NCBI RefSeq assembly: GCF_024169245.1
Contig: NZ_JALJWP010000001.1
Span: 1,361,001 to 1,425,000, forward strand
DNA length: 64,000 nt
Direction: 5' to 3'
Origin: Pseudomonas koreensis
Lineage (GTDB): Bacteria; Pseudomonadota; Gammaproteobacteria; Pseudomonadales; Pseudomonadaceae
In this document: piece by piece, positions 45,004-55,032 of the stretch
Position numbering within the stretch: the stretch's first letter is position 1
How the letters are laid out: each line of letters starts with the position of its first letter
The notes under the pieces: generated by a model
Seen by the model: the letters and a program-made list of their open reading frames with translations, nothing else
The model's database searches: none
What the model was told of the DNA's origin: nothing
Translations under genes and position numbers: made by a program

Positions 45004-45090
45004 CATCGCGAGCAGGCTCACTCCTATAGTTGATCGCATCCATCTGAATAAATGCAATTCCCTGTGGGAGCGAGCCTGCTCGCGAAAGCG
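45004..45090. repeat. Mixed REP doublet
   Basis: The left unit (ATCGCGAGCAGGCTCACTCC) belongs to the GTAGGAGTGAG variant, while the right unit (TGTGGGAGCGAGCCTGCTCG) belongs to the GTGGGAGCGAG variant; they are inverted around a 33-bp spacer. It lies between a DUF1161 gene start and the osmC stop. Confidence 0.8.
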
Positions 45091-45110
45091 TCAGCCCAGC
45101 AAACGCCGAA

Positions 45111-45542
45111 TCAGCTGACCAGCGAAGCCTCGAGGGTGATCTTCGCATTCAGGACCTTGGAAACCGGGCAACCTTCCTTGGCCTTGTTGCTCAGCTCTTC
45201 AAACTGCTGCTGAGTCGCGCCCGGGATTTTCGCCTTGAGAATCAGCTTCACTGCGGTGATCGCGAAGCCGCCCTCAACCTGATCGAGGGTGACTTCGGCG
45301 TTGGTGTCGATGCTGTCTGCCTTCAGGCCGGCATCGCCGAGAATCATCGAAAACGCCATGGAGAAGCAGCCGGCGTGGGCCGCGCCGATCAGTTCTTCCG
45401 GGTTGGTGCCCTTGCCGCCTTCAAAGCGTGCCTTGAAGCCGTACGGCGCTTCCCGGAGTACGCCGGTTTCGGTGGAGATCGAGCCGAGACCGGTTTTCAG
45501 GTCGCCTTCCCAATGCGCCGATGCCTTTTTCACGATAGCCAT
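45111..45542 (-). CDS. osmC: OsmC family peroxiredoxin
   Basis: A 143-residue OsmC/Ohr-superfamily peroxidase that detoxifies organic hydroperoxides. The two catalytic cysteines are C59 (AAHAGCFSMAFS) and C125 (KEGCPVSKVLN), and the N-terminus MAIVKKASAHWEGDLKTGLG (20 residues) is typical of OsmC rather than Ohr. GAGGAGG lies before the ATG. The frame stays open for another 400 codons upstream, but that is a shadow of the oxidoreductase gene on the other strand. Confidence 0.94.
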   Translation of the reverse strand: MAIVKKASAHWEGDLKTGLGSISTETGVLREAPYGFKARFEGGKGTNPEELIGAAHAGCFSMAFSMILGDAGLKADSIDTNAEVTLDQVEGGFAITAVKLILKAKIPGATQQQFEELSNKAKEGCPVSKVLNAKITLEASLVS

Positions 45543-45782
45543 GTCTGCCTCCTCAAATGTGGCGCGGAACGCCGCGCCTTCGCGGTTTTTACTAGCAAGG
45601 CTTCTGAGGATAGACGGCGGAACAAAGTTCAGCCTGGCTGAATCGTTGACTTTTTTAGTAGGAAATTTCGTCGCTACTATTGAATCTCGGGTATATGCCC
45701 TCATTCCATAAAACACGCTTATGGATTTGGCAGGTTTTCGTTCGCAAGAAAAACCTGCCTCCCCACCCGGAGATGCAGGCTC

Positions 45783-46784
45783 ATGAAAAAACTGTCCGAC
45801 GTTAAATTTTCCACCCTCGACCTGGTGCCGGTGCGCGAAAACGGCAGCGCGGCGCAATCGCTGCGCAACTCGCTGGACCTGGCGCAACATGCCGAGAAAT
45901 TCGGCTACACACGCTTTTGGGTTGCCGAACACCACAACATGGACGGCATCGCCAGTTCCGCCACCTCGGTCTTGCTCGGCTATCTGGCCGGTGGCACTTC
46001 GACGATCCGTGTGGGTTCCGGCGGGGTGATGCTGCCTAACCATGCGCCGCTGGTGATTGCCGAGCAGTTCGGCACCCTTGAGAGCCTGTACCCGGGACGG
46101 ATCGACCTGGGACTGGGCCGTGCGCCGGGCTCCGACCAGATGACCGCCCGCGCCTTGCGCCGCGAACGCTCCGGCAGCGCTGATGACTTCCCTGAAGATG
46201 TCGCCGAACTGATGCGCTATCTCGGCCCGCGCACCCCGGAACAACGGGTGATCGCCATGCCCGGCACCGGCACCAATGTGCCTGTCTGGCTGCTCGGTTC
46301 GAGTCTGTTCAGTGCACAGCTGGCAGGTGAGCGGGGCTTGCCTTATGCCTTCGCCTCGCACTTCGCGCCGCGCTTCATGCACGAGGCGATTCGCATCTAC
46401 CGCAATCACTTCAAGCCGTCGGCGGTGCTCGACAAGCCCTACGTGATGCTCGGCGTGCCGCTGGTGGCCGCTGATACCGATGAGCAAGCCGATTATCTGG
46501 CCACGTCGGTGTACCAGCGCATTCTTGCCCTGATGCGTGGGCAGAGTCTGGTGCAGCGTCCGCCGGTGAAAACCATGGACGGCCTGTGGCTGCCCCATGA
46601 GCGTGAAGCGGTGGGCGATTTCCTTGGTCTTGCCATGGTCGGCGGCCCACAGAAGATCCGCGCCAAGCTTGAAGTGCTGATCGAGCAAACCCAGGCGGAC
46701 GAGCTGATTTTCACCAGTGATTTGTATGAGCACGCCGATCGCATCCATTCCTACGAACTGCTTGCGCAAGTCATGAAGGGATAA
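45783..46784 (+). CDS. Luciferase-like flavin-dependent monooxygenase
   Basis: A 333-residue LLM-class oxidoreductase with a TIM-barrel fold. Family features are [23 protein letters not shown] (split as [12 protein letters not shown] and [11 protein letters not shown]), the [20 protein letters not shown] segment and [14 protein letters not shown]. It would use reduced FMN and oxygen; the substrate is unknown. It belongs to the single-component group often encoded near stress genes. It is divergent from osmC and ends before a REP unit and a terminator. Confidence 0.9.
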   Translation: MKKLSDVKFSTLDLVPVRENGSAAQSLRNSLDLAQHAEKFGYTRFWVAEHHNMDGIASSATSVLLGYLAGGTSTIRVGSGGVMLPNHAPLVIAEQFGTLESLYPGRIDLGLGRAPGSDQMTARALRRERSGSADDFPEDVAELMRYLGPRTPEQRVIAMPGTGTNVPVWLLGSSLFSAQLAGERGLPYAFASHFAPRFMHEAIRIYRNHFKPSAVLDKPYVMLGVPLVAADTDEQADYLATSVYQRILALMRGQSLVQRPPVKTMDGLWLPHEREAVGDFLGLAMVGGPQKIRAKLEVLIEQTQADELIFTSDLYEHADRIHSYELLAQVMKG

Positions 46785-46793
46785 CGCGCACCC

Positions 46794-46888
46794 TTGTAGG
46801 AGCTGTCGAGTGAAACGAGGCTGCGATCTCTTGATCGTGATTTGAAATCAAGATCAAAAGATCGCAGCGTGCCGCAGCTCCTACAGGG
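46794..46888. repeat. Degenerate REP doublet
   Basis: TTGTAGGAGCTGTCGAGTGA at the left and an inverted GCAGCTCCTACAGG at the right enclose a partly palindromic spacer (TTGATCGTGATTTGAAATCA). It is related to the doublets at 6730 and 10602, with more divergence between the two arms. Confidence 0.75.
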
Positions 46889-46901
46889 AAAATCATCGCC
46901 C

Positions 46902-46935
46902 AAAAAAAAGCCGACGCATCCACGTCGGCTTTTGT
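46902..46935. terminator. Bidirectional terminator
   Basis: A stem of AGCCGACG with CGTCGGCT around a 6-nt loop, with eight As before and four Ts after, between the convergent oxidoreductase and DUF1161 genes. Confidence 0.85.
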
Positions 46936-46948
46936 ATTTCAGGCGCGA

Positions 46949-47173
46949 TCAACCGCGCTTGTAGACGATTTCCTTGCTGCCACCTTCGCAGGTGCCTACT
47001 ACTTCGCCATCAGCCGCCGCACCCTTGTCGACAACTTCCAGCGAATAACCGGAAACGCCTTTGGCGTCGAGCTTCGCTGCGATTTCACTTTTCAGCTCTT
47101 CACAGGGCTTGCCGGCTGCAAACGCACCACCCGCAAGGCTCAACAAACCTACTGCCAACATGAACTTCTTCAT
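46949..47173 (-). CDS. DUF1161 exported protein (second copy)
   Basis: A 74-residue protein with signal peptide MKKFMLAVGLLSLAGGAFA and a mature domain with CEELKSEIAAKLDAKGVSGY and GTCEGGSKEIVYKRG. It is clearly paralogous to the protein at 44637 (same cysteine positions and C-terminal I(I/V)Y(Q/K)R). Periplasmic location is predicted. Start chosen at the ATG 47173, three codons inside the open frame, because GGGAG-like sequence and the signal fit it. Confidence 0.87.
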   Translation of the reverse strand: MKKFMLAVGLLSLAGGAFAAGKPCEELKSEIAAKLDAKGVSGYSLEVVDKGAAADGEVVGTCEGGSKEIVYKRG

Positions 47174-47302
47174 CGGTCGCACTCCCTGGTCGGATTGAAA
47201 GAGGCGGGCATCGGGTCATCCACCCGATGCGCTCACCTTGTAGCGCTTTGCCATTCCCTATGGCACTCGGCCAGCGCGCAAGTTCAGAAGACTGGATCAA
47301 AC

Positions 47303-47518
47303 TCAACTGGCGACAATCTTGAAGCCCACCTTCAGCGTTACCTGAAAATGCGCCACCTGGCCGTTTTCGATGTGGCCACGGGTTTCGGTCACTTCGAACC
47401 ATTCCAGATTGCGCAGGGTTTTGTTGGCTTCGGCCAGCGCATTGTTGATTGCGTCTTCAATGCTGGTGGTGGACGAACCGACCAGCTCGACTTTCTTGTA
47501 CGTGTGATGGTCACTCAT
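47303..47518 (-). CDS. Dodecin (flavin-binding)
   Basis: A 71-residue dodecin, a dodecameric flavin storage and buffering protein. Family motifs are [37 protein letters not shown] (with the tryptophan that stacks on flavin) and [26 protein letters not shown] precedes the ATG. The open frame extends further upstream but lacks a ribosome-binding site. It is divergent from the DUF883 gene. Confidence 0.93.
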   Translation of the reverse strand: MSDHHTYKKVELVGSSTTSIEDAINNALAEANKTLRNLEWFEVTETRGHIENGQVAHFQVTLKVGFKIVAS

Positions 47519-47684
47519 GGCGATCTCCTTGGGTTGGAATGGCGTGTGAAATTGAACCTGGCAGGCAATTGCACTGTTGATTTCGGCGCCGCTGCGCTGC
47601 CGAAGTTCAGAATTTCTGCACTTTCTCGAAGTGCTGAAGTCCCAACCAACACACGCCACTCATCACCAATGCAGGAGAGCCACC

Positions 47685-48011
47685 ATGGCCAACACCTCTT
47701 TACGTAAAGCCTCGTTGCAAAGCATGGAAGCCGAGATCGAGAGTCTGCTCAAATCGTTGGAAAGCTTGAAAGACGATGCTTCGGACGAGTCGCGCAAGAC
47801 CCTCAAGGCGCTGAAAAGCAATGCCGAAAGTGCACTGAAACATTCCCGTCATCTGCTCAGCGACGCGTACGAAGAAGTCAAAGTGAAAACCCGCGAGACC
47901 GGCATTGCCACTCGTGACTACGCGCAGGAACACCCATGGACCACAGCCGGCGTGGCTGTTGGTGCAATTGGTCTGCTCGCTGCCTACTTTTTGTTCAAAC
48001 GCGGCGAGTGA
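47685..48011 (+). CDS. ElaB/YqjD (DUF883) ribosome-associated membrane protein
   Basis: A 108-residue protein with a long amphipathic coiled-coil part (about 10-80), the conserved [20 protein letters not shown] and a C-terminal membrane helix (about 86-104) ending FKRGE. This is the DUF883 layout of tail-anchored proteins such as YqjD, which tether ribosomes to the inner membrane in stationary phase. AGGAGAG precedes the ATG. Its 3' end overlaps that of the convergent trpI by 28 bp. Confidence 0.9.
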   Translation: MANTSLRKASLQSMEAEIESLLKSLESLKDDASDESRKTLKALKSNAESALKHSRHLLSDAYEEVKVKTRETGIATRDYAQEHPWTTAGVAVGAIGLLAAYFLFKRGE

Positions 48012-48901
48012 TCAGGCTGGCGCAGCTCGTTTTTGAGCCACTGCGCCAGTTGCCGGGCGCGCCCGTCTGCGGCGCGCTTGGGTAGCCACAACGCCAGTTG
48101 CGCCGGGGTTTCGCAGAAGCCCCACGGCGCAACCAGGCGACCCGCCTTCAGATCTTCGATTACCAACGGCTCCGGCGCGATCGCTACGCCGAGACCTGCA
48201 ACAGCTGCTTCCAGCAAATAATACAAATGCTCGAATCCTTGCCCGAGCTTCAACGCCTTGGCGTCGAGGCCGTACTGCTGCGCCCAACTGGGCCAGGCCT
48301 GCGGGCGAGAAGTGGTGTGCAGCAACGGTTCGTCGAGCAGTTTTGCGGCCGGAGCGGTTTGCAGCTTTCGATAACCGCTGAACAACGGGCTCATGACCGG
48401 GCCGATGCGCTCCGCTGCGAGTTCATAGACTTGCATGTCGGCCGGCCACGGCGGCTCGGCGAACAGTAACAAGGCATCCAGTCCCGGGCGTCGAGGATCG
48501 AGATCGCCTTCACCGGCAGACAGGTGCAAACGCAAATCCGGCAGATCGGCATTCAGCCGACCCAAGCGCGGAATAAACCAGCGCGCCAACAGGCTCCCCG
48601 AACACCCGAGCACGAACGGCGCATCGGCAGTGTTTTGGGTCAATTCCGCACAAACACTGCGCAACCGATCGAACGCCTCACCGCTGGCATCACGCAGGCG
48701 CACGCCGGCATCTGTGAGTTTCAAGCCACGTCCGTCCTTGACGAACAGGCTCACGCCGAGATGCTCTTCGAGCACCTTGAGCTGGCGGCTGACTGCGCCG
48801 TGGGTGACATGCAACTGCTCGGCAGCCTGACTGACGCTACTCAGGCGGGCGGTGGCCTCGAACGCGCGCAAGGCGTTAAGCGGGGGAAGGTCGTGGCTCA
48901 T
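47984..48901 (-). CDS. trpI: LysR-type activator of trpBA, TrpI
   Basis: A 305-residue LysR regulator. The winged helix-turn-helix is [20 protein letters not shown], then [22 protein letters not shown] (about 9-50), followed by an effector domain. It is divergent from trpBA, separated by 113 bp, the invariant arrangement of TrpI in Pseudomonas. There TrpI activates trpBA in response to indoleglycerol phosphate. Its stop overlaps the convergent DUF883 gene. Confidence 0.94.
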   Translation of the reverse strand: MSHDLPPLNALRAFEATARLSSVSQAAEQLHVTHGAVSRQLKVLEEHLGVSLFVKDGRGLKLTDAGVRLRDASGEAFDRLRSVCAELTQNTADAPFVLGCSGSLLARWFIPRLGRLNADLPDLRLHLSAGEGDLDPRRPGLDALLLFAEPPWPADMQVYELAAERIGPVMSPLFSGYRKLQTAPAAKLLDEPLLHTTSRPQAWPSWAQQYGLDAKALKLGQGFEHLYYLLEAAVAGLGVAIAPEPLVIEDLKAGRLVAPWGFCETPAQLALWLPKRAADGRARQLAQWLKNELRQPDHSPRLNKK

Positions 48902-50246
<1,345 letters not shown>

Positions 50247-50247
<1 letters not shown>

Positions 50248-51056
50248 TGAGCCGCCTGCAAACCCGCTTTGCCGACCTCAAGCAACAGAACCGCGCCGCG
50301 CTGGTGACCTTTGTCACCGCCGGTGATCCTGACTACGACACTTCGCTGGCAATTCTCAAAGGCTTGCCGGCGGCGGGTGCCGACGTGATCGAACTGGGCA
50401 TGCCGTTCACCGATCCGATGGCCGATGGCCCGGCGATTCAGTTGGCCAACATTCGCGCCCTGGGCGCCAAACAGAATCTGGCGAAAACCCTGCAAATGGT
50501 TCGCGAGTTCCGTGAAGGGAACAGCGACACGCCGTTGGTATTGATGGGCTATTTCAACCCGATTCACATGTACGGCGTGCCGCGCTTTATTGCCGACGCC
50601 AAAGAGGCTGGCGTCGATGGCTTGATCGTGGTCGACATGCCGCCAGAGCACAACGAAGAACTGTGCGACCCGGCGCAGGCTGCCGGTCTGGACTTCATCC
50701 GCCTGACCACGCCGACCACCGATGACGCGCGTTTGCCGCGCGTGCTGAACGGCAGCTCCGGTTTTGTCTATTACGTGTCGGTGGCCGGTGTCACTGGCGC
50801 CGGTGCGGCGACCCTGGAACATGTGGAAGAAGCAGTTGCGCGTCTGCGTCGGCATACCGATCTGCCGATCAGTATCGGTTTTGGTATCCGTACGCCGGAG
50901 CAGGCTGCTGCCATCGCGCGTCTTGCCGACGGTGTGGTGGTGGGGTCAGCATTGATCGATCACATCGCCAGCGCCGATACGCCTGAGCAGGCGATCGATG
51001 GCGTGTTGAGTCTGTGTTCAGCGCTGTCGCAAGGCGTGCGCAACGCTCGCGGTTAA
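50247..51056 (+). CDS. trpA: Tryptophan synthase alpha chain
   Basis: A 269-residue TIM-barrel enzyme that splits indole-3-glycerol phosphate into indole and glyceraldehyde phosphate. The catalytic glutamate is in [20 protein letters not shown] and the catalytic aspartate in [11 protein letters not shown]; phosphate binding is by [12 protein letters not shown]. The start overlaps the trpB stop (TGATG), so synthesis of the two chains is coupled. A strong terminator follows. Confidence 0.97.
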
Positions 51057-51068
51057 AGCCGAAGGGAA

Positions 51069-51111
51069 TAAAAAAAGGCTCCAGAACAGACGTTCTGAAG
51101 CCTTTTTTTGT
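51069..51111. terminator. Bidirectional terminator after trpA
   Basis: Stem AGGCT...AGAAC with GTTCT...AGCCT, preceded by an A run and followed by seven Ts, between convergent trpA and the DUF4105 gene. Confidence 0.88.
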
Positions 51112-51113
51112 GC

Positions 51114-53075
51114 TCAGGGCAATTGCAGTCCGCCCGAAGCCTTGTGCAGTTTGCGCAAATGCTCGCCAATCTGCTTGACGTTGGCCTCGCTGGCGGCAAT
51201 CTCGGCCGCCCGCTTGGGTTCAAGCAGCTTGCGCACCTCGGTATCGAGATCGCCGGACAGGGCCAGCAGCTTCTTCTGCCGCTGGCTGCTTTCCGCTTCC
51301 AGTCGGCCAAACTCGCTCGGCTGGGGCAGTCCGTAACCCTTGGAGTCGAGCAGTTCCGCCGGGCGGCTGAGGAAACCACTGTTGGCGAGGATCTCCTGCA
51401 AGGTCGCGTTGGCCTTGTCCATGCCGCCGTTTTCCAGCTCGCGGGCGCCGAGGTAGCGTTGTTTGACCTCGTCCTGGGCCAGCAGCAACTGCCGGCGGAA
51501 ACTGGCTTGCTCGAGCAGCAACAGCGCCGCACTGGTGCGCAGGTCGGCGCGATCGAACCATTCGCGGCGTTGTTCAGCGCTGAGTGACAGCCATTCTTCG
51601 ACAGTGGTCTGCTTGATTGGCAGCTGCTTCTTCAGCACATCGAACATCGCCTGATAGCGATCGCGGAACGAGTCGAAGCGATAACCCAGACGCAAGGCTT
51701 CTTTCGGATCGTCGAGCACGCTGGTATCGGCCAGGCCCCGGCCCTTGAGCACTTCCAGCAAACCGTTGGGCATGATGCTGTCGAGGCCGACGAGCTGGTT
51801 GTTATTGCTGCCGCTGCGCAACAGTTTCAAGCCTTCGACCGCGCAGTTGTTGGAGAGGAAGAAGTAGTTGCCGTCGTAGCTCCAGTGCATCTCGGCGGCA
51901 TGTTCGACGACGCCTTCGATTTCCTCGCGAGACAGGTTCAGCGGCACCGAAGCGAGGCTGCGAAGCTCGGTCTTGGTGTATTCGTCGATCACTTGCGCCA
52001 GCGGCAGCACGAACAGCCGCGACGGGTATTTGCCGACCAGTCCGTCCCAGCTCGACAGCTGCACGTCGCCAACGAAGGCGCGATAGGACAGGACCAGGTG
52101 CTGATCGAGGTCGAGACGGCAATCAGGGCCGCGCGGACGACCGGGGGCGCAGATCACCAAACGCAACATGCTGTGGCCCCAGCGGCTCACCCAGTTCTGG
52201 TTGGCCTCGGCCAGCAGGTAATCGACAGCGTAGACCCGTTCCGGATCGACTTGCCCCAGAGGCTGCTTGGCGAAGTCATTGCCCGCATTGAGAAAGGCGA
52301 AACTCTTGCTGCAGGTGTCCTGCGCGGGGGGCGCCCAACCGAAATGTTCCTTGTAGTAGCGATACAGCGCCGGGCGGCGGCAGGCGTAGCTCGGGTCGAG
52401 GAGGAAGTACTCCATGTTGACCGCTACGAATTCCTTGGGGCTGGAAATTTCGTAAAGGTCCGGGCTGCGGGCGATCTGGCGGTTTTGTTGTTCACGCTCG
52501 CCACGGCGGCCGACGTATTGCTGCCACCCGGCCAGATCGAGCAGGCGCGGGTCGTCGCTGAGGGTGAAGCGCCGACCATTCTGCCCGCGACACTCGTCGG
52601 GTATGCCAATCAGCCCGGCACTGTTGAAGCGTCGGGTGCAGCGTTGGATCAACGTGCGTTCGGCAGTAGGCCATAAACGCGCGCGGTCGTAGATATGAGT
52701 GATTTCGTGCAGCACCGTGGCCAGCAGTTCCTGGCGCACAGTGCCGTGGGGGCGATTGGTTTTTTCTTTGGCCGCGCTGCCGTCGGTGAGACCGGCGAGC
52801 AGCTTGCGATTCAGATCGAGCTCGGCAACCAGCGTCGCCTGCCCGTACGCGTTGGCAGGCATGTCGTCGGTCCAGCCGACATTAATGCGCCGATCCAGCC
52901 GCTCGATGAAACTCGGCGGCAGCTTCTGCATGGCCTCATCGATCAGCGCCTGACTGGCCTGTTGTTGAGCCGGGCTCAGACCGTCGGTCTTGAGCCGCAA
53001 TTGCAGGCTGGCGTGGGCGCTGTTGCCAAGCAGCAACAACGCCCCGGCCAGCAGCCAGGCGCCAACGGACCTCAC
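51114..53075 (-). CDS. Exported DUF4105 protein with an HExxH motif
   Basis: A 653-residue protein with a signal peptide (about 1-22). An N-terminal region carries HEITH at 123-127 (LLATVLHEITHIYDRARLWP), a possible zinc site. The middle (about 290-460) contains WGHSMLRLVIC, LDQHLVLSYRAFVGDVQLSS, WDGLVGKYPSRLFVLPLAQV and NYFFLSNNCAVEGLKLL, the DUF4105 pattern related to papain-like transglutaminase/NlpC folds with conserved His, Asn and Cys. The last 170 residues are charged coiled coil. It begins at a GTG that overlaps the upstream DUF2388 stop, so it is coupled to that gene. Function unknown; an envelope enzyme is plausible. Confidence 0.85.
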   Translation of the reverse strand: MRSVGAWLLAGALLLLGNSAHASLQLRLKTDGLSPAQQQASQALIDEAMQKLPPSFIERLDRRINVGWTDDMPANAYGQATLVAELDLNRKLLAGLTDGSAAKEKTNRPHGTVRQELLATVLHEITHIYDRARLWPTAERTLIQRCTRRFNSAGLIGIPDECRGQNGRRFTLSDDPRLLDLAGWQQYVGRRGEREQQNRQIARSPDLYEISSPKEFVAVNMEYFLLDPSYACRRPALYRYYKEHFGWAPPAQDTCSKSFAFLNAGNDFAKQPLGQVDPERVYAVDYLLAEANQNWVSRWGHSMLRLVICAPGRPRGPDCRLDLDQHLVLSYRAFVGDVQLSSWDGLVGKYPSRLFVLPLAQVIDEYTKTELRSLASVPLNLSREEIEGVVEHAAEMHWSYDGNYFFLSNNCAVEGLKLLRSGSNNNQLVGLDSIMPNGLLEVLKGRGLADTSVLDDPKEALRLGYRFDSFRDRYQAMFDVLKKQLPIKQTTVEEWLSLSAEQRREWFDRADLRTSAALLLLEQASFRRQLLLAQDEVKQRYLGARELENGGMDKANATLQEILANSGFLSRPAELLDSKGYGLPQPSEFGRLEAESSQRQKKLLALSGDLDTEVRKLLEPKRAAEIAASEANVKQIGEHLRKLHKASGGLQLP

Positions 53076-53392
53076 AGTGCGAGGATGGCTTCGGCGAGTA
53101 CCTGATCGCTGGCGTCGCGGGCTTCCGGCACGCGAGTACGCAAGGTGTTAAGGGCAGCTTCGAGGTGCGCGCCACGGATGTCGCCGTTGCTGGCGACGAA
53201 ACTGGCGGCGTCGTCGTGGGCCTCGCGGATGATTTTCGAATCGCGAATCGACGTGGTGGTATCGGAGGTGAAATCGATGGTGCGCTGGGAGGCACGAACG
53301 ATGATGTTACTGGTGGCTACCAGGGTGTGCGCCTGGGCCATGTCGGCCAACACAAACAGGCCAAGGGCGGCAGCAATCAGCGGGCTACGCAT
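53072..53392 (-). CDS. DUF2388 exported protein (copy 3 of 3)
   Basis: A 106-residue protein with a signal peptide (MRSPLIAAALGLFVLADMAQA). The conserved core is REAHDDAASFVASNGDIRGA, then HLEAALNTLR, ending ASDQVLAEAILAL. This core is shared with the proteins at 53420 and 53846. The stop overlaps the GTG start of the DUF4105 gene (GTGA). Periplasmic; function unknown. Confidence 0.85.
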   Translation of the reverse strand: MRSPLIAAALGLFVLADMAQAHTLVATSNIIVRASQRTIDFTSDTTTSIRDSKIIREAHDDAASFVASNGDIRGAHLEAALNTLRTRVPEARDASDQVLAEAILAL

Positions 53393-53419
53393 GGAACGAC
53401 TCCGGAAGGAAAAGGATAA

Positions 53420-53737
53420 CTATTGGACGAGAATTGCCTCTGCCAGTTCAAGGTCGCTGGCATGAAGTTTCGGCCGGGTTTTGCGCAGGTAATGCAGCGC
53501 CGATTCCAGCCGTGCCCCTCGCCATTCACCGTCACTGGCGACGAAGGCGGCCGCGTCGTCATGGGCGGCGAGCAGCAGTTTACGGTCGAACGGCGCAGAA
53601 GACACCATGCTGGTGGCGTAACCACTGACGACCGTGCCTTGGGTCGAAGCATTGAAAGCATCGAAGGCGTTGGCAGACATCGCCCAGCAGGCAGTGAATA
53701 AAGCAGAACAGATGAGCAGATTTGGAAGAAAGCGCAT
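53420..53737 (-). CDS. DUF2388 exported protein (copy 2 of 3)
   Basis: A 105-residue protein with a signal peptide ending near SANA. It keeps the family core AAHDDAAAFVASDGEWRGAR, then LESALHYLRKTRP, ending ASDLELAEAILV. It is the most diverged of the three: the segment before the core is rich in serine and threonine and lacks the ITVTT-like strand seen in the third copy. It is 28 bp upstream of the next copy. Function unknown. Confidence 0.82.
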   Translation of the reverse strand: MRFLPNLLICSALFTACWAMSANAFDAFNASTQGTVVSGYATSMVSSAPFDRKLLLAAHDDAAAFVASDGEWRGARLESALHYLRKTRPKLHASDLELAEAILVQ

Positions 53738-53845
53738 GGGACTCGACAACTGTTAACGAGCCTGAAGGCTAGCGCAAATGCCCGGACCAGAGCCAGCGTT
53801 GAAACATCGGGACACGGCTGCCGTGTCCCGCAATGCAGCCGGCGA

Positions 53846-54163
53846 TCAGAGGGTCAGAATCGCTTGAGCCAATTGAGCGTCGGTGGCATTGAGTTGTGGC
53901 ACCTGATGGCGGATGTGATCCAGCGCGCTTTCCAGTTTCACACCACGGATATCACCTTCGCTGGCCACGAAGCTGGCGGCGTCGTCACGGGCGGCAAGTA
54001 CGATCTTGTCGTCACGGAACGAGGAGGTCACATCGGAAGTGGCGTCGGATGAAGCTTTCAGCGCGCCGACAATCGAGTCGGTGGTGACGATGAAGCTGGT
54101 AGCGCTGGCGTTGGCAGCCACGGCCAGCAGGGCGGCGGCACTGAGCAGACGAAGACGGATCAT
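53846..54163 (-). CDS. DUF2388 exported protein (copy 1 of 3)
   Basis: A 105-residue protein with a signal peptide (MIRLRLLSAAALLAVAANASA). The core is LAARDDAASFVASEGDIRGV, then KLESALDHIRHQVP, ending ATDAQLAQAILTL. AAGGAG stands before the ATG at 54163. It heads a cluster of three DUF2388 genes followed by the DUF4105 gene on the same strand; gaps of 108, 27 and -4 bp suggest one operon. Function unknown. Confidence 0.85.
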   Translation of the reverse strand: MIRLRLLSAAALLAVAANASATSFIVTTDSIVGALKASSDATSDVTSSFRDDKIVLAARDDAASFVASEGDIRGVKLESALDHIRHQVPQLNATDAQLAQAILTL

Positions 54164-54496
54164 GATGTAACTCCTTTGGATAAACCGTAGTGAGAGGTGG
54201 CTCGGTATCTGAGGAGTCAGACGCCTGTTGCGCAACGTTCGCCACGTTCTCCATGGATATTAGGCTGCCAAATGCGGTTCGCCCAGTGGTGGCCACTGAG
54301 CTCGAACGGTTCTGGATAGCTGTACTGGTTGTTTTTGATGATTTTGTAAATTGTACCGGTCATCGTAGAGTTATGCGGTTTAGGGCGTTTGTGGCCCCTT
54401 AAACGACAAAACCCGTCGAGGTTTCCCACGACGGGTTCTGTTTGTGCAATTCGGGTTGCTGGCGGTGGGTCTGACGACCAGAGCCAGCGACGCTGC
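54164..54496. other. Intergenic region upstream of the DUF2388 cluster
   Basis: No coding sequence is supported here. It contains the promoter region of the DUF2388 cluster and, at the right, the terminator of the DUF1127 gene. The sequences CTGTACTGG (54320-54328) and TTGTACCGGT (54351-54360) resemble the GTACAG motifs on the other side of the DUF1127 gene. Confidence 0.5.
54406..54438 (-). terminator. Terminator of the DUF1127 gene
   Basis: The stem ACCCGTCG with CGACGGGT encloses a 10-nt loop and, on the minus strand, is followed by a short T run. Confidence 0.72.
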
Positions 54497-54712
54497 TTAG
54501 CGCCAGAACGGCTTGCTCAGCTCTTCGTAGCGTTGTGCTTCGCTGATACCGGCGTCAGCCAGTAGACGCGAATCCAGACGGGCCAGTTGATGGCGGCTGG
54601 AGATGCGGCGCTGCCACAGCATCAGGTTGGCGATAACGCGCAGAGGCAGGGAAGCCTGGGTGTTTACAGCTTTGTCTTCGAAGAACAGTTCGGAACTGAG
54701 TGTACGTTCCAT
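54497..54712 (-). CDS. DUF1127 small protein
   Basis: A 71-residue basic protein. The C-terminal LMLWQRRISSRHQLARLDSR, then LLADAGISEAQRYEELSKPFWR, is the DUF1127 (YjiS-like) motif with its conserved arginine-rich helix. The start at 54712 is preferred because GGAAGGA is correctly spaced for it and too close for the ATG nine bases upstream. Some family members bind RNA and affect phosphate or carbon metabolism in other bacteria; nothing specific can be assigned here. The upstream region carries several GTACAG motifs. Confidence 0.87.
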   Translation of the reverse strand: MERTLSSELFFEDKAVNTQASLPLRVIANLMLWQRRISSRHQLARLDSRLLADAGISEAQRYEELSKPFWR

Positions 54713-55032
54713 GGTTGACATCCTTCCGCTTGTGGCGGGATCAGGTAGTGGTTTGACTGGTGCCCATGATCCTCTCGTTTGCCTAGCCTCTGTAGATACA
54801 GTTCACCTGTATTGTGAGTGACCAGTTAACTGTTTATGAATGGTGTACGGGTCGAAATCGGGCAAACTGTACCTGTCTGCACTTGATTGGTGCATTTCGC
54901 CTCGTAAATCGGTTGTAAGTAAGGATTTCCTGTAGGAAATGACCGGTACAGCAGTACAGTTTTTGTCGATCCGGCGCCTTGCAGATACCCGCCGATGCAA
55001 ACTGTGTTTACATCGGTGATTATCTGTATGAG
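54713..55032. promoter_or_regulatory. Upstream region of the DUF1127 gene with repeated GTACAG motifs
   Basis: No gene is seen in these 320 bp. They hold an inverted ATACAG-N5-CTGTAT (54796-54812), ACTGTACCTGT (54866-54876), a perfect ATTTCC-TGTA-GGAAAT palindrome (54925-54940) and GGTACAGCAGTACAGT (54945-54960). Repeated half-sites of this type suggest binding of a GntR/MocR-like or other dimeric regulator; the regulator is not encoded nearby. Confidence 0.45.

Noticed and set aside
42525..45090. Repeated GAGCCTGCTCGCG sequences resembling a repeat array
   Set aside because: The units are inverted pairs at single intergenic sites without regular spacers or cas genes, so they are REP/REPIN elements, not CRISPR.
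45111..46769. A 552-codon frame extending OsmC upstream
   Set aside because: The extension lies antisense to the oxidoreductase gene, and OsmC has its own GAGGAGG site and canonical N-terminus at 45542.
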